Source of the DNA: an uncultured Synechococcus sp.
GTDB taxonomy: Bacteria; Cyanobacteriota; Cyanobacteriia; PCC-6307; Cyanobiaceae
Reading direction: 5' to 3'
Length of the DNA stretch: 64,000 nucleotides
Assembly: GCA_949373155.1 (NCBI GenBank)
Contig: CASICK010000003.1
Span: 20,969 to 84,968 of the forward strand
In this document: piece after piece, positions 25,255 to 34,041 of the stretch
Layout: the number at the start of each line of letters is the position of its first letter
How positions within the stretch are numbered: the first letter of the stretch is position 1
Made by a program: the position numbers and the translations under genes
Notes under the pieces: generated by a model
The model's input: the letters and a program-made list of their open reading frames with translations, nothing else
Told to the model about the DNA's origin: nothing
Database searches by the model: none

Positions 25255-26217
25255 ATGCAAGTTCTGGTGGTTGGTGGGACAGGAACGCTTGGTCGTCAAA
25301 TCGCAAAACAAGCGGTTGATGCTGGCCACAAAGTGCGTTGCGTAGTGCGCTCACCTCGAAAGGCAGCCTTTTTACAGGAGTGGGGGTGTGAGCTCACGCG
25401 AGGTGATCTGCTTGAGCCTGCAAGCCTTGATTACGCACTCGATGGCATGGATGCGGTCATTGATGCCGCCACCAGCCGGCCAACGGATCCAAACAGCATT
25501 TACGAGACTGATTGGGAGGGAAAGCTCAATCTGCTTAGGGCTTGCGAGAAAGCCGATGTAAAGCGTTTCGTTTTTCTCTCCCTCTTGGGTGCGTCAAAGC
25601 ACCGCAATGTTCCTTTGATGGACATCAAACACTGCACTGAGCGCCTGCTGGAAGAGTCAGATCTTGACTACACAATCCTGCAAGGAGCGGCGTTCATGCA
25701 GGGCGTGATCAGTCAATTTGCGATTCCAATTTTGGAAAGCCAAACGGTTTGGGTGAGTGGAAGTCCAACCCCGATCGCTTATATGAACACGCAAGACATG
25801 GCTCGTTTTGCGGTTGCGGCCGTTGAACATCCAGAAACGATTCGATGTTCATACCCCGTCGTCGGTCCCAAAGCCTGGAACACCGGAGAAGTGATTCAAC
25901 TCTGTGAGTTGGCGAGTTCTAGGTCGGCAAGGGTGTTTCGCGTGCCTGGAGCATTGCTCAATCTGATGCAAGGCATCTGTTCGTTCTTTGAACCAGCCGT
26001 GAACGTGGCAGAGCGCCTTGCCTTTGCTGAAGTCACGGGTGGAGGTGGCTCCCTTGATGCGCCGATGGAGGCCAGTTATCGCGCTTTTGGCCTTGAGCTC
26101 GATGAAACCACACAGCTTGAGACCTACATTCGTGAGTACTACGACACGATCTTGAAGCGCCTCAGAGATATGGAGGCCGATCTCGACAAGAACGCCAAGA
26201 AAAAGCTGCCCTTTTAG
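25255..26217 (+). CDS. ycf39: Ycf39-type photosystem II assembly factor (atypical SDR)
   Basis: A 320-residue NmrA-like atypical short-chain dehydrogenase. The NADP-binding start is MQVLVVGGTGTLGRQIAKQA (residues 1-20), then VRCVVRSPRKAAFLQ; family features include DAVIDAATSRPTDPN, KRFVFLSLLGASKHRNVPLM, and SDLDYTILQGAAFMQGVISQ. This matches Ycf39/HCF244 proteins, which with chlorophyll synthase help insert pigment into newly made D1. The ATG at 25255 is chosen; two upstream ATGs (25243 and the frame start 25216) are less likely. Confidence 0.92.
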   Translation: MQVLVVGGTGTLGRQIAKQAVDAGHKVRCVVRSPRKAAFLQEWGCELTRGDLLEPASLDYALDGMDAVIDAATSRPTDPNSIYETDWEGKLNLLRACEKADVKRFVFLSLLGASKHRNVPLMDIKHCTERLLEESDLDYTILQGAAFMQGVISQFAIPILESQTVWVSGSPTPIAYMNTQDMARFAVAAVEHPETIRCSYPVVGPKAWNTGEVIQLCELASSRSARVFRVPGALLNLMQGICSFFEPAVNVAERLAFAEVTGGGGSLDAPMEASYRAFGLELDETTQLETYIREYYDTILKRLRDMEADLDKNAKKKLPF

Positions 26218-26289
26218 CCGCCTTGACGGAAAGATTGGTGTGTTTGTACTATCCACTCGTTAGGATTGATTTGTTTCTGGATCGTCGTC

Positions 26290-26505
26290 ATGTCTGTCGC
26301 CCAAGTCAAAAATCTTCAGCGACGGCTCGACAATCTCGCTCGTGAAGCGGAAACCGAACTAAACCGGGCCTGTGGTCACGAGCTCTGGCAAAGCGTTGGC
26401 TTTGATGCCTTTGATGGCATTGAAGATAACGATCGACGTGCCAGCGCCAATTACTACTACGGGCAATGGCAAGTCGTTCGTGAGCTTCAGGATGTCCTGA
26501 GTTAA
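26290..26505 (+). CDS. Conserved hypothetical protein, 71 aa
   Basis: The ATG at 26290 gives MSVAQVKNLQRRLDNLAREA, a charged N-terminal helix, followed by CGHELWQSVGFDAFDGIEDN and an aromatic patch (ANYYYGQWQVVRELQDVLS). It is soluble and helical, with a pattern typical of small conserved cyanobacterial proteins. It lies after ycf39 and before the methyltransferase gene on the same strand. No function is known to me. Confidence 0.7.
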   Translation: MSVAQVKNLQRRLDNLAREAETELNRACGHELWQSVGFDAFDGIEDNDRRASANYYYGQWQVVRELQDVLS

Positions 26506-26566
26506 GGGCGACACTTCTTTGGGGCTAAGCCCTGTTCAGAATGGGAGCATTCCTGCGCTCTTGCCG

Positions 26567-27367
26567 ATGTCGTCTTGTTGCGGTCCCACTCCGCCTTCAC
26601 TGGATCCGTCTTCATTGGATCAAACGCAGGCGGTAGATGACCGTTATGGCGCTGCAGCAGCGGAACAAGAAGCTTGCCTCTGCACTCCAGTGGCGTTTGA
26701 TCCCTCCTTGCTGAAACCCATCCCCCAAGACGTGGTGGAAAGGGATTACGGCTGTGGTGATCCAACGCGTTGGGTGCGATCTGGAGATGCGGTGTTGGAC
26801 CTCGGAAGTGGAAGCGGAAAAAATGCCTTTATTTGTGCTCAGGTGGTCGGGCCAGCAGGTCAAGTGATTGGTGTTGACCGCAACGCGGACATGCTGGCCC
26901 TGTCGCGTTCTGCTGCACCCCTGGTGGCAGAGCGAATTGGTTACGCCAATGTTGGCTTCCTTGAGGGTGCGATTGAGGCCCTTGATGCCACCAATGCTCA
27001 GGGAGAGCTCCTGGTGGCTGATTCCAGCATTGATGTGGTGCTCAGCAACTGCGTGCTGAATTTGGTAAATCCATCTGCGCGTCAGCAGCTTTTGCAGAAC
27101 ATTCGCCGCGTGCTTCGGCCTGCTGGTCGCGTTGCAATCAGCGACATCGTTTGTGATCGCCCGGTGCCGATGGCTCTTCAGCAGGACGCCGAGCTTTGGA
27201 GTGGCTGCATCAGCGGGGCCTGGTTAGAGGAGGCTTTCCTGGAGGATTTCCGAGCGCTGGGGTTTGAGAAGGTTCAGTACGCCGAACGCTCTGAAACTCC
27301 CTGGAGAGTTGTTGAGGGCATTGAATTTCGAGCGGTCACTCTGACCGGTGCGTTGCCGAACGGCTAA
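26567..27367 (+). CDS. arsM: ArsM-like arsenite methyltransferase
   Basis: A class I SAM-dependent methyltransferase with the architecture of ArsM: RYGAAAAEQEACLC near the N-terminus, ERDYGCGDPTRWVRSGDAVL with the SAM motif LDLGSGSGKNAFICAQVV, IGVDRNADMLALSR, SNCVLNLVNPSARQQLLQNI, and ELWSGCISGAWLEEAFLEDF. The three Cys of YGCG, SNC and SGC correspond to the conserved arsenite-binding Cys of the family. It begins with MSSCCGP, a further Cys pair. It likely methylates As(III), though close homologues can act on other substrates. The 3' end overlaps the pseudouridine synthase gene by 32 bases. Confidence 0.82.
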   Translation: MSSCCGPTPPSLDPSSLDQTQAVDDRYGAAAAEQEACLCTPVAFDPSLLKPIPQDVVERDYGCGDPTRWVRSGDAVLDLGSGSGKNAFICAQVVGPAGQVIGVDRNADMLALSRSAAPLVAERIGYANVGFLEGAIEALDATNAQGELLVADSSIDVVLSNCVLNLVNPSARQQLLQNIRRVLRPAGRVAISDIVCDRPVPMALQQDAELWSGCISGAWLEEAFLEDFRALGFEKVQYAERSETPWRVVEGIEFRAVTLTGALPNG

Positions 27368-27950
27368 GCAGCCGCTGTAGTCGCTGATCTTCCGCGCCCG
27401 TGACCTCTCGCCACATCCCTGCGCTGAGGCCTTTGAGGCTCAACGTCGTGTCTCCATCCATCAAGTCGATGGAGTGACGAATCAGCCTGAGTGTGGGGAG
27501 GCCCACGGCTGCGGTCATCCGTCGCACTTGGCGGTTGCGTCCTTCGCGAAGTTCAAGACAAAGCCAGCAGGTTGGAATCACTCGACGCTCTCGAATCGGC
27601 GGATTGCGATCGCCGATTGTTTGTCTTTCTTGATCCGATAGGGCCCTTGCTTTTGCAGGTCGGGTCAGGCGCCCTTGAATCATCACTCCCTGCTGGAGTT
27701 GATCCAGTTGGTTGTCGTTTGCGCAACCCTCTACTTGAACCCAGTACTGGCGCCAATGTCCAAATCGAGGATCGGTGAGGCGTTGTTGGAGCCGACCGTT
27801 ATCGGTGAGCAACAACAACCCTTCGCTGTCGGCATCGAGGCGCCCTGCAGCGTAAACATTCGGAATGGGGACCCACTCAGCAAGACATCCCCAACGACTC
27901 TGAGGTTCAGGTGTGAACTGACTCAGAACCCCATAGGGTTTGTGCAACAA
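27336..27950 (-). CDS. rRNA pseudouridine synthase, RluE/RsuA type
   Basis: The catalytic block AAGRLDADSEGLLLLTDNGR (about 35-54, Asp in RLDADSEG) and the end block ELREGRNRQVRRMTAAVGLP (about 132-151) define an RsuA/RluB/E/F-family synthase without the N-terminal S4 domain; the short form and KPYGVLSQFTPE start resemble RluE, which modifies 23S rRNA. The start is TTG (27950 or the adjacent 27953), since no ATG precedes within the open frame. The 3' end overlaps the ArsM-like gene. Confidence 0.87.
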   Translation of the reverse strand: MLHKPYGVLSQFTPEPQSRWGCLAEWVPIPNVYAAGRLDADSEGLLLLTDNGRLQQRLTDPRFGHWRQYWVQVEGCANDNQLDQLQQGVMIQGRLTRPAKARALSDQERQTIGDRNPPIRERRVIPTCWLCLELREGRNRQVRRMTAAVGLPTLRLIRHSIDLMDGDTTLSLKGLSAGMWREVTGAEDQRLQRLLSRSATHRSE

Positions 27951-28439
27951 AAGGGTCAGTTGCCTGCACCAAAGCAGGGCATCAGTTCTTCTGTCCGGCT
28001 GGAAGCGTTATTGAGATGGTCGCCGTGAAGATGCTTGGTCTTTTCTGCTGGCAACTTCATCAATGTGGCTTGGATAAACGCATGCCCATGTTGAGAGGCA
28101 AGATTCACAACGTGGACCGGTGTTGGTGCATTGCGAACCTTTTCCCGTCGCTGAGAATCGATTTGAATCAGAGATGCGAACGCAATCAGGGCTGACTCAG
28201 ACACAGACACGCAACATGTCAGAACTTACAAAGAAGTTAATTCCCATTTTGTCGGTTACGCCAGAGATTCACCGCGCCGATAGAAATAAGCAACAGGCCC
28301 AGGTCGAGGGAAAGCGGTGGGAGCATCAAATGGCTGTTTTCAGGAAGTGCTGACCCTAAAGAGAGTGACGGCGCAATGGTGGAAATGCGTTGGAGGTGGC
28401 CTCCTAAACTGAAGTCAATGACGAAGTTGACCTTGGCGC
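27951..28439. other. Gap between pseudouridine synthase gene and infA
   Basis: No firm gene. A minus-strand frame at 28237-28326 could encode a 29-aa membrane peptide (LPPLSLDLGLLLISIGAVNL), and the frame stays open for another 35 or so codons upstream without a standard start. Plus-strand frames of similar length look random. The infA promoter should lie near 28360-28430. Confidence 0.35.
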
Positions 28440-28709
28440 ATGATTGAGACCTCGGGTGTGATTGAAAAAGAGCAGGGGAACGGGTTTTACCTCGTAACCC
28501 TGGAGCAGCCCGCTGGTCACCAGTGCCTGTGCCGCGCCGCCGGAAAACTTACGAAATTCCGCATCAAACTGCTAGCAGGCGACAAGGTTTTGGTGGAAAT
28601 CAGTCCCTATGACCTAACCCGTGGCCGGATCACTTACCGAGAGCGCAATGCGGGTGCACCGGGTGGACGTCCAGGCGGGAATCGTCCTGGTGGCCCACGC
28701 CGTCGTTAA
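28440..28709 (+). CDS. infA: Translation initiation factor IF-1-like protein
   Basis: An 89-residue IF-1 OB fold: MIETSGVIEKEQGNGFYLVT, then CLCRAAGKLTKFRIKLLAGD and VLVEISPYDLTRGRITYRER, the canonical IF-1 end. A Gly/Arg/Pro-rich tail (GAPGGRPGGNRPGGPRRR) follows, longer than in most bacteria. It is often a second or extended IF-1-like protein in cyanobacteria. The stop is 16 bases from the NTRC stop (convergent). Confidence 0.9.
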   Translation: MIETSGVIEKEQGNGFYLVTLEQPAGHQCLCRAAGKLTKFRIKLLAGDKVLVEISPYDLTRGRITYRERNAGAPGGRPGGNRPGGPRRR

Positions 28710-28725
28710 GTCGCGGACTCTTGAG

Positions 28726-30090
28726 TTATTGGCCCTTGAGAAGGGCCTCAATCGCATCCTTGAATTCACTGCGCTGCTTCACCCCGCGCCATTGCTGTTG
28801 CAGCGACTTGTCAAAAAACAGTTGAACCGTTGGGGTGCCGTTGACGCCTGCCTGTTCGGCAATGTCTTGATCGGCTTCGATGTCAATTTCGATGCCTTGA
28901 GCCTGTCCATTCAGTTCTGACAACACCCGTTTGAGCTGCGGCTTCAGCACATGACAGGGGCCGCAGCTTGGGGAGCTGTAAATAACAAGTAGGGGCTTGG
29001 TGCTGTCGTGATACAGCTTGCGGAGGGCATAACTGCCTTTTTGCCATTCAGCATTGGCGTCATAGGTGGCTTCCGTGGTTGCTTCTATGGCTTGTGGCGC
29101 CTTGGCTTTTTGAGGTTCAACCAGCTCACGACGCACAAGCGTGGCCAAATCGTGATGGCTCAACCAGCGTTCTGCTGCAAGGGCCGCTTGGCAACCACTG
29201 CCTGCGGCAGTAATCCCTTGGCGCCATTCCGCATCGGCGACATCACCCGCTGCAAACACGCCCTCCAAAGAGGTTTCTGGTCTGCCGGGTTGGGTGACGA
29301 GGTAGCCGCTGCGATCGCAATCCAGTTGGCCTTTCAACAGCTCGGTGTTGGGCGTATGACCAATGGCATAAAACATCCCCCGCACGGCCAATGTTTTCTC
29401 CTTACCGCTGTCTCGGTCACGCAGTCGTAGGCCGTTCATCCAATCCGTTCCTTCAACGTCCACCACCTCGGTGTTCCAATGCACTGTGATTTGGGGATTG
29501 GCTTCAACGCGATCAGCCATGGCCGCACTGGCGCGCAAACGGTCTGAGCGCACTAAGAGGTGCACATGACTGCCGTACTTGGTGAGATACACCGCTTCCT
29601 CGCAAGCAGAATCTCCTCCTCCGACGACTGCTAACTCCTCCTTGCGGAACTGGGGAGTTGCACCATCACAAATGGCGCAAGCGCTGATTCCCTGGCTCCA
29701 GAAGCGATCTTCGCTGGGTAAGCCCAAGCGGTTGGCGCTCGCACCAGTGGCGATGATGATCGACTGGGTTTCGATCGTTTTGCCGTCCGCCTGAATCCTG
29801 TAAGGACGTTGGCTCAAGTCGATCACGTCAGCGTCGGCTTCGAGAAGGTGAGTGCCCCAGCGCTCGGCCTGCGCCTTCATGAGATCCATCAGATCGGGGC
29901 CAAGAACCCCATCAGGAAAGCCGGGAAAATTTTCAACATGCGTAGTGGTCATCAGTTGACCCCCAGGAATCCCACCGCGTTGAAAACCCGTGATCAGGAG
30001 TGGATTGAGGTTGGCTCTGGCCGCGTATATGGCTGCCGTATAACCAGCCGGGCCAGATCCAACGATCACTAGGTTCTCGCTCGCGCCCAT
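28726..30090 (-). CDS. NADPH-thioredoxin reductase with C-terminal thioredoxin (NTRC)
   Basis: The first 310 residues form a FAD/NADPH thioredoxin reductase: [20 protein letters not shown] (8-27), the redox-active [11 protein letters not shown] at about 133-143, the NADPH site [20 protein letters not shown], and [21 protein letters not shown] linker leads to a thioredoxin domain (about 345-452) with the active site [15 protein letters not shown]. The fusion is the NTRC arrangement of plants and cyanobacteria, which uses NADPH to reduce 2-Cys peroxiredoxin and other stromal/cytoplasmic targets. Start MGASENLV at 30090. Confidence 0.93.
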   Translation of the reverse strand: MGASENLVIVGSGPAGYTAAIYAARANLNPLLITGFQRGGIPGGQLMTTTHVENFPGFPDGVLGPDLMDLMKAQAERWGTHLLEADADVIDLSQRPYRIQADGKTIETQSIIIATGASANRLGLPSEDRFWSQGISACAICDGATPQFRKEELAVVGGGDSACEEAVYLTKYGSHVHLLVRSDRLRASAAMADRVEANPQITVHWNTEVVDVEGTDWMNGLRLRDRDSGKEKTLAVRGMFYAIGHTPNTELLKGQLDCDRSGYLVTQPGRPETSLEGVFAAGDVADAEWRQGITAAGSGCQAALAAERWLSHHDLATLVRRELVEPQKAKAPQAIEATTEATYDANAEWQKGSYALRKLYHDSTKPLLVIYSSPSCGPCHVLKPQLKRVLSELNGQAQGIEIDIEADQDIAEQAGVNGTPTVQLFFDKSLQQQWRGVKQRSEFKDAIEALLKGQ

Positions 30091-30220
30091 GGCTTATACG
30101 TATTGAGTATGAGTTGAATCTAAACGGACTCTGTGAGCGATCGCTTTGTTTTTTTAATGCTCAGCGCTTGTGAAATTTGGAAAGAAAGATGTGACGCAAA
30201 AGCAAGATTTAATAATTTAT

Positions 30221-30469
30221 TCAGATTCCGACCGAGTCTTCCGCTCCCTCTTCGAGGTCAAGACCTTGTCGTTTCTCTGAAACTTGCCCCACGCTCATCA
30301 CAGATTCAGCAAAAAGTTCCGGACTTTCCCCGATACATGTGATCCATTCCCTGAATTCTTGGGTCAACGCGTAGCTGTCTTCATAGCGCTCAGCGCTGTC
30401 TAGGGCTTTGATTCGGGTTGTTGCCCAGCAGGTGGCAACACTGACTCTTCGTTCAAGTGCTGCGTCCAT
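30221..30469 (-). CDS. Hypothetical protein, 82 aa
   Basis: The ATG at 30469 (MDAALERRVSVATCWATTRI) is taken over a start at 30535. The product is helical with a midsection DSAERYEDSYALTQEFREWI and a very acidic C-terminus (LDLEEGAEDSVGI). It is soluble, and no family is recognised. It lies 96 bases downstream of the helicase gene on the same strand. Confidence 0.5.
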   Translation of the reverse strand: MDAALERRVSVATCWATTRIKALDSAERYEDSYALTQEFREWITCIGESPELFAESVMSVGQVSEKRQGLDLEEGAEDSVGI

Positions 30470-30565
30470 GACTGACTCCCAGATAGAGACCACATTGCCT
30501 GTTGGAGAGCCAACATCGTGTGTGATTTCGCACAACGTCGCATTTTTATTTCTACAGAGAAGTTT

Positions 30566-31894
30566 TCAATGATGCAAAAAATTGGGTAATTCGGGGGTTC
30601 TGAGTCGAATGACGGCACCGGCTCCATCGTTGACGGCTTCCAAGGGCAGGCTTGGACCTCTCCATGAGCTGGACTGCAGCGGGTCATCGGACTCTGACTC
30701 CTGCGGTTGGGCTTGAATCCGATAGGGCTCTGAAAGCGACCAACTGCGCGCGTAGCTCATCAGCAACGGGTCTGCTGGAGCGAACACATAGGACGGGTCT
30801 CTTGGCACCGTTTCAGTAGCTGCCCTTGTGCTGCACATCCGCACGGCGCGGGTGATGCCCTGCACGAAGCGACTGCGGGTCACAACAGTGGTGAGGTAAG
30901 CGACAACACGCAACCTTGGGGCGTCGAAGCCTTCGGCGCACATGTCGATGCTCACAAGCCAGTCGGCACAGCCCTCTTGAAAGCTGCTGAGTCGTTGAGC
31001 AGCCTCTGGATCCTGCGAGTGCACAAGGTCCACTCGATCGCCCTGTTCCCTCAGCAGGGAGCTGATCGATCGGGCGTGAGCAATGTCTTTGGCGATTACA
31101 AGACCGCCAGCGCTCGGATGTTGTTCACGCACCTGCTCCAGCTTGCGCCGGGCCCTGATCAAGAGTTGTTGGGCAATGCTGCTGCTATCGGAAAGACGGA
31201 TCGCCCGGCGCAAATTGCGTGCTCTCCAACTTTCACGTACCTCTTCAGAGAGTGGCGATACATCTCGATCAGGTTTCCCTTCTCGGCTGTGCTCCACCCA
31301 ACCATCTTGGAAGCGAAATTCGAGTGGTCGCACATCCCCCGCCGCAATCAGCTCTCGCGGTTCAACGCAGAGGTCAGGGCTGATCTGTTCCACCAGCTGA
31401 CCACCCTCCTGGATACGGATCCGTCTCGCGGCACAAAAGGCGAGATTGTCGGCTCGAAAGGGTGTCCCTGTGAGCCCCAGTCTCAGTCGAGCCTGGCTGC
31501 TGAGTTCTAAAAAGGTGCGTCCCCAGACGGGACCATCTGGCTCGTCAGGGTCCACACCCAGGTGATGCGCTTCGTCTGCAATTGCTAAGAGTTGATCACC
31601 AGCCCATGACTCGAGCGCCTGTTTGAGCCCCTCGATCTGACTCGCTGCCCCTTGGTAGGTGACGAGCCAACCATCGGCGTTCTGGATGGTTTGGCTCTGG
31701 AGGTTGGGGCTCGATTCATTCCAGGGCTCGAGGCGAAGTCCTAGTCGTTCGGCTGACGTGCGCCATTGGTTGAGGATCGATGTGCGGTGACACATCACTA
31801 AAAAGCACTTCAGCTTCCCCTCTTGCTGCATGGCCTGGAATCCGAGTAGGGCCCCCAAGGTCTTGCCCGCACCAGGTCCTGCATGGATCAGCAC
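30566..31894 (-). CDS. DEAD/DEAH-box helicase (SF2), 5' end doubtful
   Basis: An SF2 helicase: Walker A HAGPGAGKTLGALL (about 4-17), the Ib-like motif, Walker B/DEAH (LLAIADEAHHLG, about 104-115), motif III LGLTGTPF (about 138-145), and the C-terminal RecA domain with GLVIAKDIAHARSISSLLRE and QGITRAVRM (motif VI-like). It resembles UvsW/RadD-like cyanobacterial helicases. The listed start is GTG at 31894, immediately before Walker A, which would omit the usual Q-motif region. That region (QPRQWQQQLVQLLRRRLEPE) is encoded just upstream in the same frame but behind an in-frame TGA, so the true N-terminus is unclear. Confidence 0.8.
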   Translation of the reverse strand: MLIHAGPGAGKTLGALLGFQAMQQEGKLKCFLVMCHRTSILNQWRTSAERLGLRLEPWNESSPNLQSQTIQNADGWLVTYQGAASQIEGLKQALESWAGDQLLAIADEAHHLGVDPDEPDGPVWGRTFLELSSQARLRLGLTGTPFRADNLAFCAARRIRIQEGGQLVEQISPDLCVEPRELIAAGDVRPLEFRFQDGWVEHSREGKPDRDVSPLSEEVRESWRARNLRRAIRLSDSSSIAQQLLIRARRKLEQVREQHPSAGGLVIAKDIAHARSISSLLREQGDRVDLVHSQDPEAAQRLSSFQEGCADWLVSIDMCAEGFDAPRLRVVAYLTTVVTRSRFVQGITRAVRMCSTRAATETVPRDPSYVFAPADPLLMSYARSWSLSEPYRIQAQPQESESDDPLQSSSWRGPSLPLEAVNDGAGAVIRLRTPELPNFLHH

Positions 31895-32062
31895 GTCGCG
31901 CCCGTGGCTTGCTTCTGGCTCCAGTCGTCGGCGCAGCAGCTGGACGAGTTGCTGTTGCCACTGACGGGGTTGGATCTTGCCTCGCGGGCTGTCTCCTGGG
32001 AGCTGAAACGAGGGAAGTGCGATCGGTCAGCCGCGAAAGTTAGGTCTTTCTAACCATTCCAT
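31895..32062 (-). other. Helicase 5' region with in-frame TGA
   Basis: In the helicase frame, ATG 32062 begins MEWLERPNFRG and meets TGA at 32027-32029; the frame then continues PIALPSFQLPGDSPRGKIQP and the Q-motif-like QWQQQLVQLLRRRLEPEASH straight into the GTG at 31894. No ATG, GTG or TTG occurs between the TGA and that GTG. A single base change (for example CGA to TGA) would explain the stop. Options are a true nonsense mutation, a read-through or unusual start, or a base-call error. Confidence 0.6.
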
Positions 32063-32123
32063 CTGTTGATGCCACCCTTAGCTTCCAGCCAACAGCTCTT
32101 GGGGTTTCCGGCCCTCTGCCGCT

Positions 32124-32300
32124 ATGGCCAATAGCCGTCCTCGTTATCCATCCAATCCTGATCAGCGCCAACAGCTGGAGCATTGCTGGCCCCTGGAATG
32201 TGACATCGATCCCTTGATCCTGAGGCTGCGTTGGTTGCAGCACCAGAGGCAATGGCCCCTGGTGCAGGCGGTTGAGCAGGAGCTCCTTCCGCTGTTCTAA
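32124..32300 (+). CDS. Hypothetical small protein, 58 aa
   Basis: An ATG-started frame: MANSRPRYPSNPDQRQQLEH, then CWPLECDIDPLILRLRWLQH and a C-terminal helix (QWPLVQAVEQELLPLF). It is rich in Trp, Arg and Gln, soluble and helical, and looks like a real small conserved cyanobacterial protein. It ends 20 bases before the stop of the next minus-strand gene (convergent). Confidence 0.6.
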   Translation: MANSRPRYPSNPDQRQQLEHCWPLECDIDPLILRLRWLQHQRQWPLVQAVEQELLPLF

Positions 32301-32319
32301 CCGGGGTCGAGACCCTGAA

Positions 32320-32781
32320 TCAAAGGGATTCGCTGTGGTTGCAGAGCAGGCGCTCTACTTCCATTAATCCTTCTTCTGCAGCGGTTTGAGCCCGTTGCTG
32401 ATCGCCGCCAGCCGCACTGGTGAGCTGAGCGACCACGCTCTCCAGCATGGCCATTTTCCTGTCTTGGATCATGGTCAGGATTTCGTCTTCGATCAGCTGT
32501 CGCACGGTGTTGCTGCGCAGGAAGCTTTCGGTGGCGTTGATTATTCCATCCATCAGCGTGCGATCGGGCTCGGCTTCTGGGTCGGACTGTTTGCCTTGCA
32601 ATTTGAATTCCCAATCCAGGTGGCGTCGTTGCCAACCTGCGGCGTGCAGGCTGGGCATCACCGATTGAGAAAAGGTGTCCACGGACATTTCGTAGATCCG
32701 TTCTGCAAGTCGCTCGCACCATTCCCTGCCGTGATGGCTATGGCAAACACCATCAGGACATTCGATTGCAGACAGACCCAT
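32320..32781 (-). CDS. Conserved hypothetical protein, 153 aa
   Basis: The N-terminus has MGLSAIECPDGVCHSHHGRE, a Cys/His-rich segment, then WCERLAERIYEMSVDTFSQS and a helical body (SFLRSNTVRQLIEDEILTMI, MAMLESVVAQLTSAAGGDQQ). Metal binding by the N-terminal Cys/His cluster is possible but unproven. No signal or membrane segment is present. The family is not recognised. Confidence 0.65.
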   Translation of the reverse strand: MGLSAIECPDGVCHSHHGREWCERLAERIYEMSVDTFSQSVMPSLHAAGWQRRHLDWEFKLQGKQSDPEAEPDRTLMDGIINATESFLRSNTVRQLIEDEILTMIQDRKMAMLESVVAQLTSAAGGDQQRAQTAAEEGLMEVERLLCNHSESL

Positions 32782-32901
32782 GCCCTTATAGACAGAAATC
32801 TCTAATTGGCCACAGCTGCTTCACTAAGTCAGCTTCTACAGAAATGATGCGTTTTGGGAGCGACGACCTCGTAATCTCAGCCGGGTGGCGGCACAACGAA
32901 C

Positions 32902-34041
32902 TTGCCCAGACTCCTTATCCCGATTGAAAGCGCAGCGGCTGAAACCCGTGTAGCAGCTTCACCCGAGACCCTTAAAAAATTCATTGCCCTCGGCTGCTCC
33001 GTAGCCGTAGAGCGTGGTGCCGGAGTGTCCTCCGGTTTTCTTGACGAGACTTACGCCAGTGCTGGAGCCGATTTGGTTGCTCCAGGAGAGGCTCAAGCCT
33101 GGGGTCAGGCCGACATTTTGCTTTGCGTGCAAAGCCCTAGTCCGTCATCGCTCGGTCGCTTGCGACGGGGTGCCCTGGTGGTGGGCATGTTGTCCCCCTA
33201 TGGCAATCAAGAGCTATCGGAAGCGTTGAAGGCATGTGGTCTATCAGCCATGGCCCTTGAGCTTCTGCCTCGTATCAGTCGTGCTCAGTCCGCTGATGTG
33301 CTCTCCTCCCAGGCCAACATCGCTGGCTACAAGGCCGTGCTACTTGGCGCTGCGGCTTTAGATCGCTATTTCCCGATGTTGATGACGGCGGCAGGAACCG
33401 TCCAACCCGCAAGGGTTGTGGTGCTGGGTGCTGGTGTTGCAGGTCTCCAGGCCGTTGCAACCGCTCGCCGTTTGGGCGCGGTGGTCTATGTAAGTGATAT
33501 TCGCCCTGCCGTGAAAGAGCAGGTTGAATCGCTTGGAGCTCGTTTCATCGATCCTCCTGAGATGGAGGACAAGCCAGCCGAGTCGGGCGGTTATGCCAAG
33601 CAAGCCTCGGATGCGTTTCTGGCCGCGCAGCGACAACAGCTGTCCGACCAGCTCGCCCAGGCTGATGTGGCGATTTGTACTGCCCAAGTGCCGGGTAGGC
33701 GAGCCCCACGCTTGATCAGTGAGGACATGCTTGATCGCATGCGCCCCGGATCGGTGGTCGTGGACCTGGCCGTGGCTCAAGGTGGAAACTGTGCCGATAC
33801 CGTGCCGTCCCAAACCGTGAATCGCAAAGGCGTGAAGCTGATTGGTGCGAACGAACTTCCCTGCAGCGTCCCGAATCACGCCAGCTCGTTGTACGCCAGA
33901 AATCTTTTGGCCTTGCTGCAACCCACTCTTCAAGACGGCCAGCTCACGCTCGACATCGAAGACGAGCTCATCGCTGGTTGTTTGATCGCTCATGACGGCA
34001 GCATTCGCCGTAGCGATGTTCTTACTCCTGGAGCTAACTAA
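32902..34041 (+). CDS. pntAA: NAD(P) transhydrogenase subunit alpha part 1 (PntAA)
   Basis: Domain I of proton-translocating transhydrogenase, which exchanges hydride between NADH and NADP+. N-terminal half: RLLIPIESAAAETRVAASPE (from residue 3) and AGVSSGFLDETYASAGADLV; NAD-binding half: the Rossmann motif VVVLGAGVAGLQAVATARRL (about 171-190) and YVSDIRPAVKEQVESLG. The start is TTG at 32902. 379 residues is the usual length for split PntAA. The stop and the next start overlap (TAATG), and with pntAB and pntB this forms a clear operon. Confidence 0.93.
   Translation: MPRLLIPIESAAAETRVAASPETLKKFIALGCSVAVERGAGVSSGFLDETYASAGADLVAPGEAQAWGQADILLCVQSPSPSSLGRLRRGALVVGMLSPYGNQELSEALKACGLSAMALELLPRISRAQSADVLSSQANIAGYKAVLLGAAALDRYFPMLMTAAGTVQPARVVVLGAGVAGLQAVATARRLGAVVYVSDIRPAVKEQVESLGARFIDPPEMEDKPAESGGYAKQASDAFLAAQRQQLSDQLAQADVAICTAQVPGRRAPRLISEDMLDRMRPGSVVVDLAVAQGGNCADTVPSQTVNRKGVKLIGANELPCSVPNHASSLYARNLLALLQPTLQDGQLTLDIEDELIAGCLIAHDGSIRRSDVLTPGAN

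Noticed and set aside
27956..28210. 84-codon minus-strand frame upstream of the pseudouridine synthase gene
   Set aside because: No family, mixed composition, and it stops just before the real gene; likely chance.
28726..28760. GGCCCTT / AAGGGCC hairpin near the infA end
   Set aside because: It lies within the last codons of the NTRC gene and lacks a T-run, so it is not a convincing terminator.
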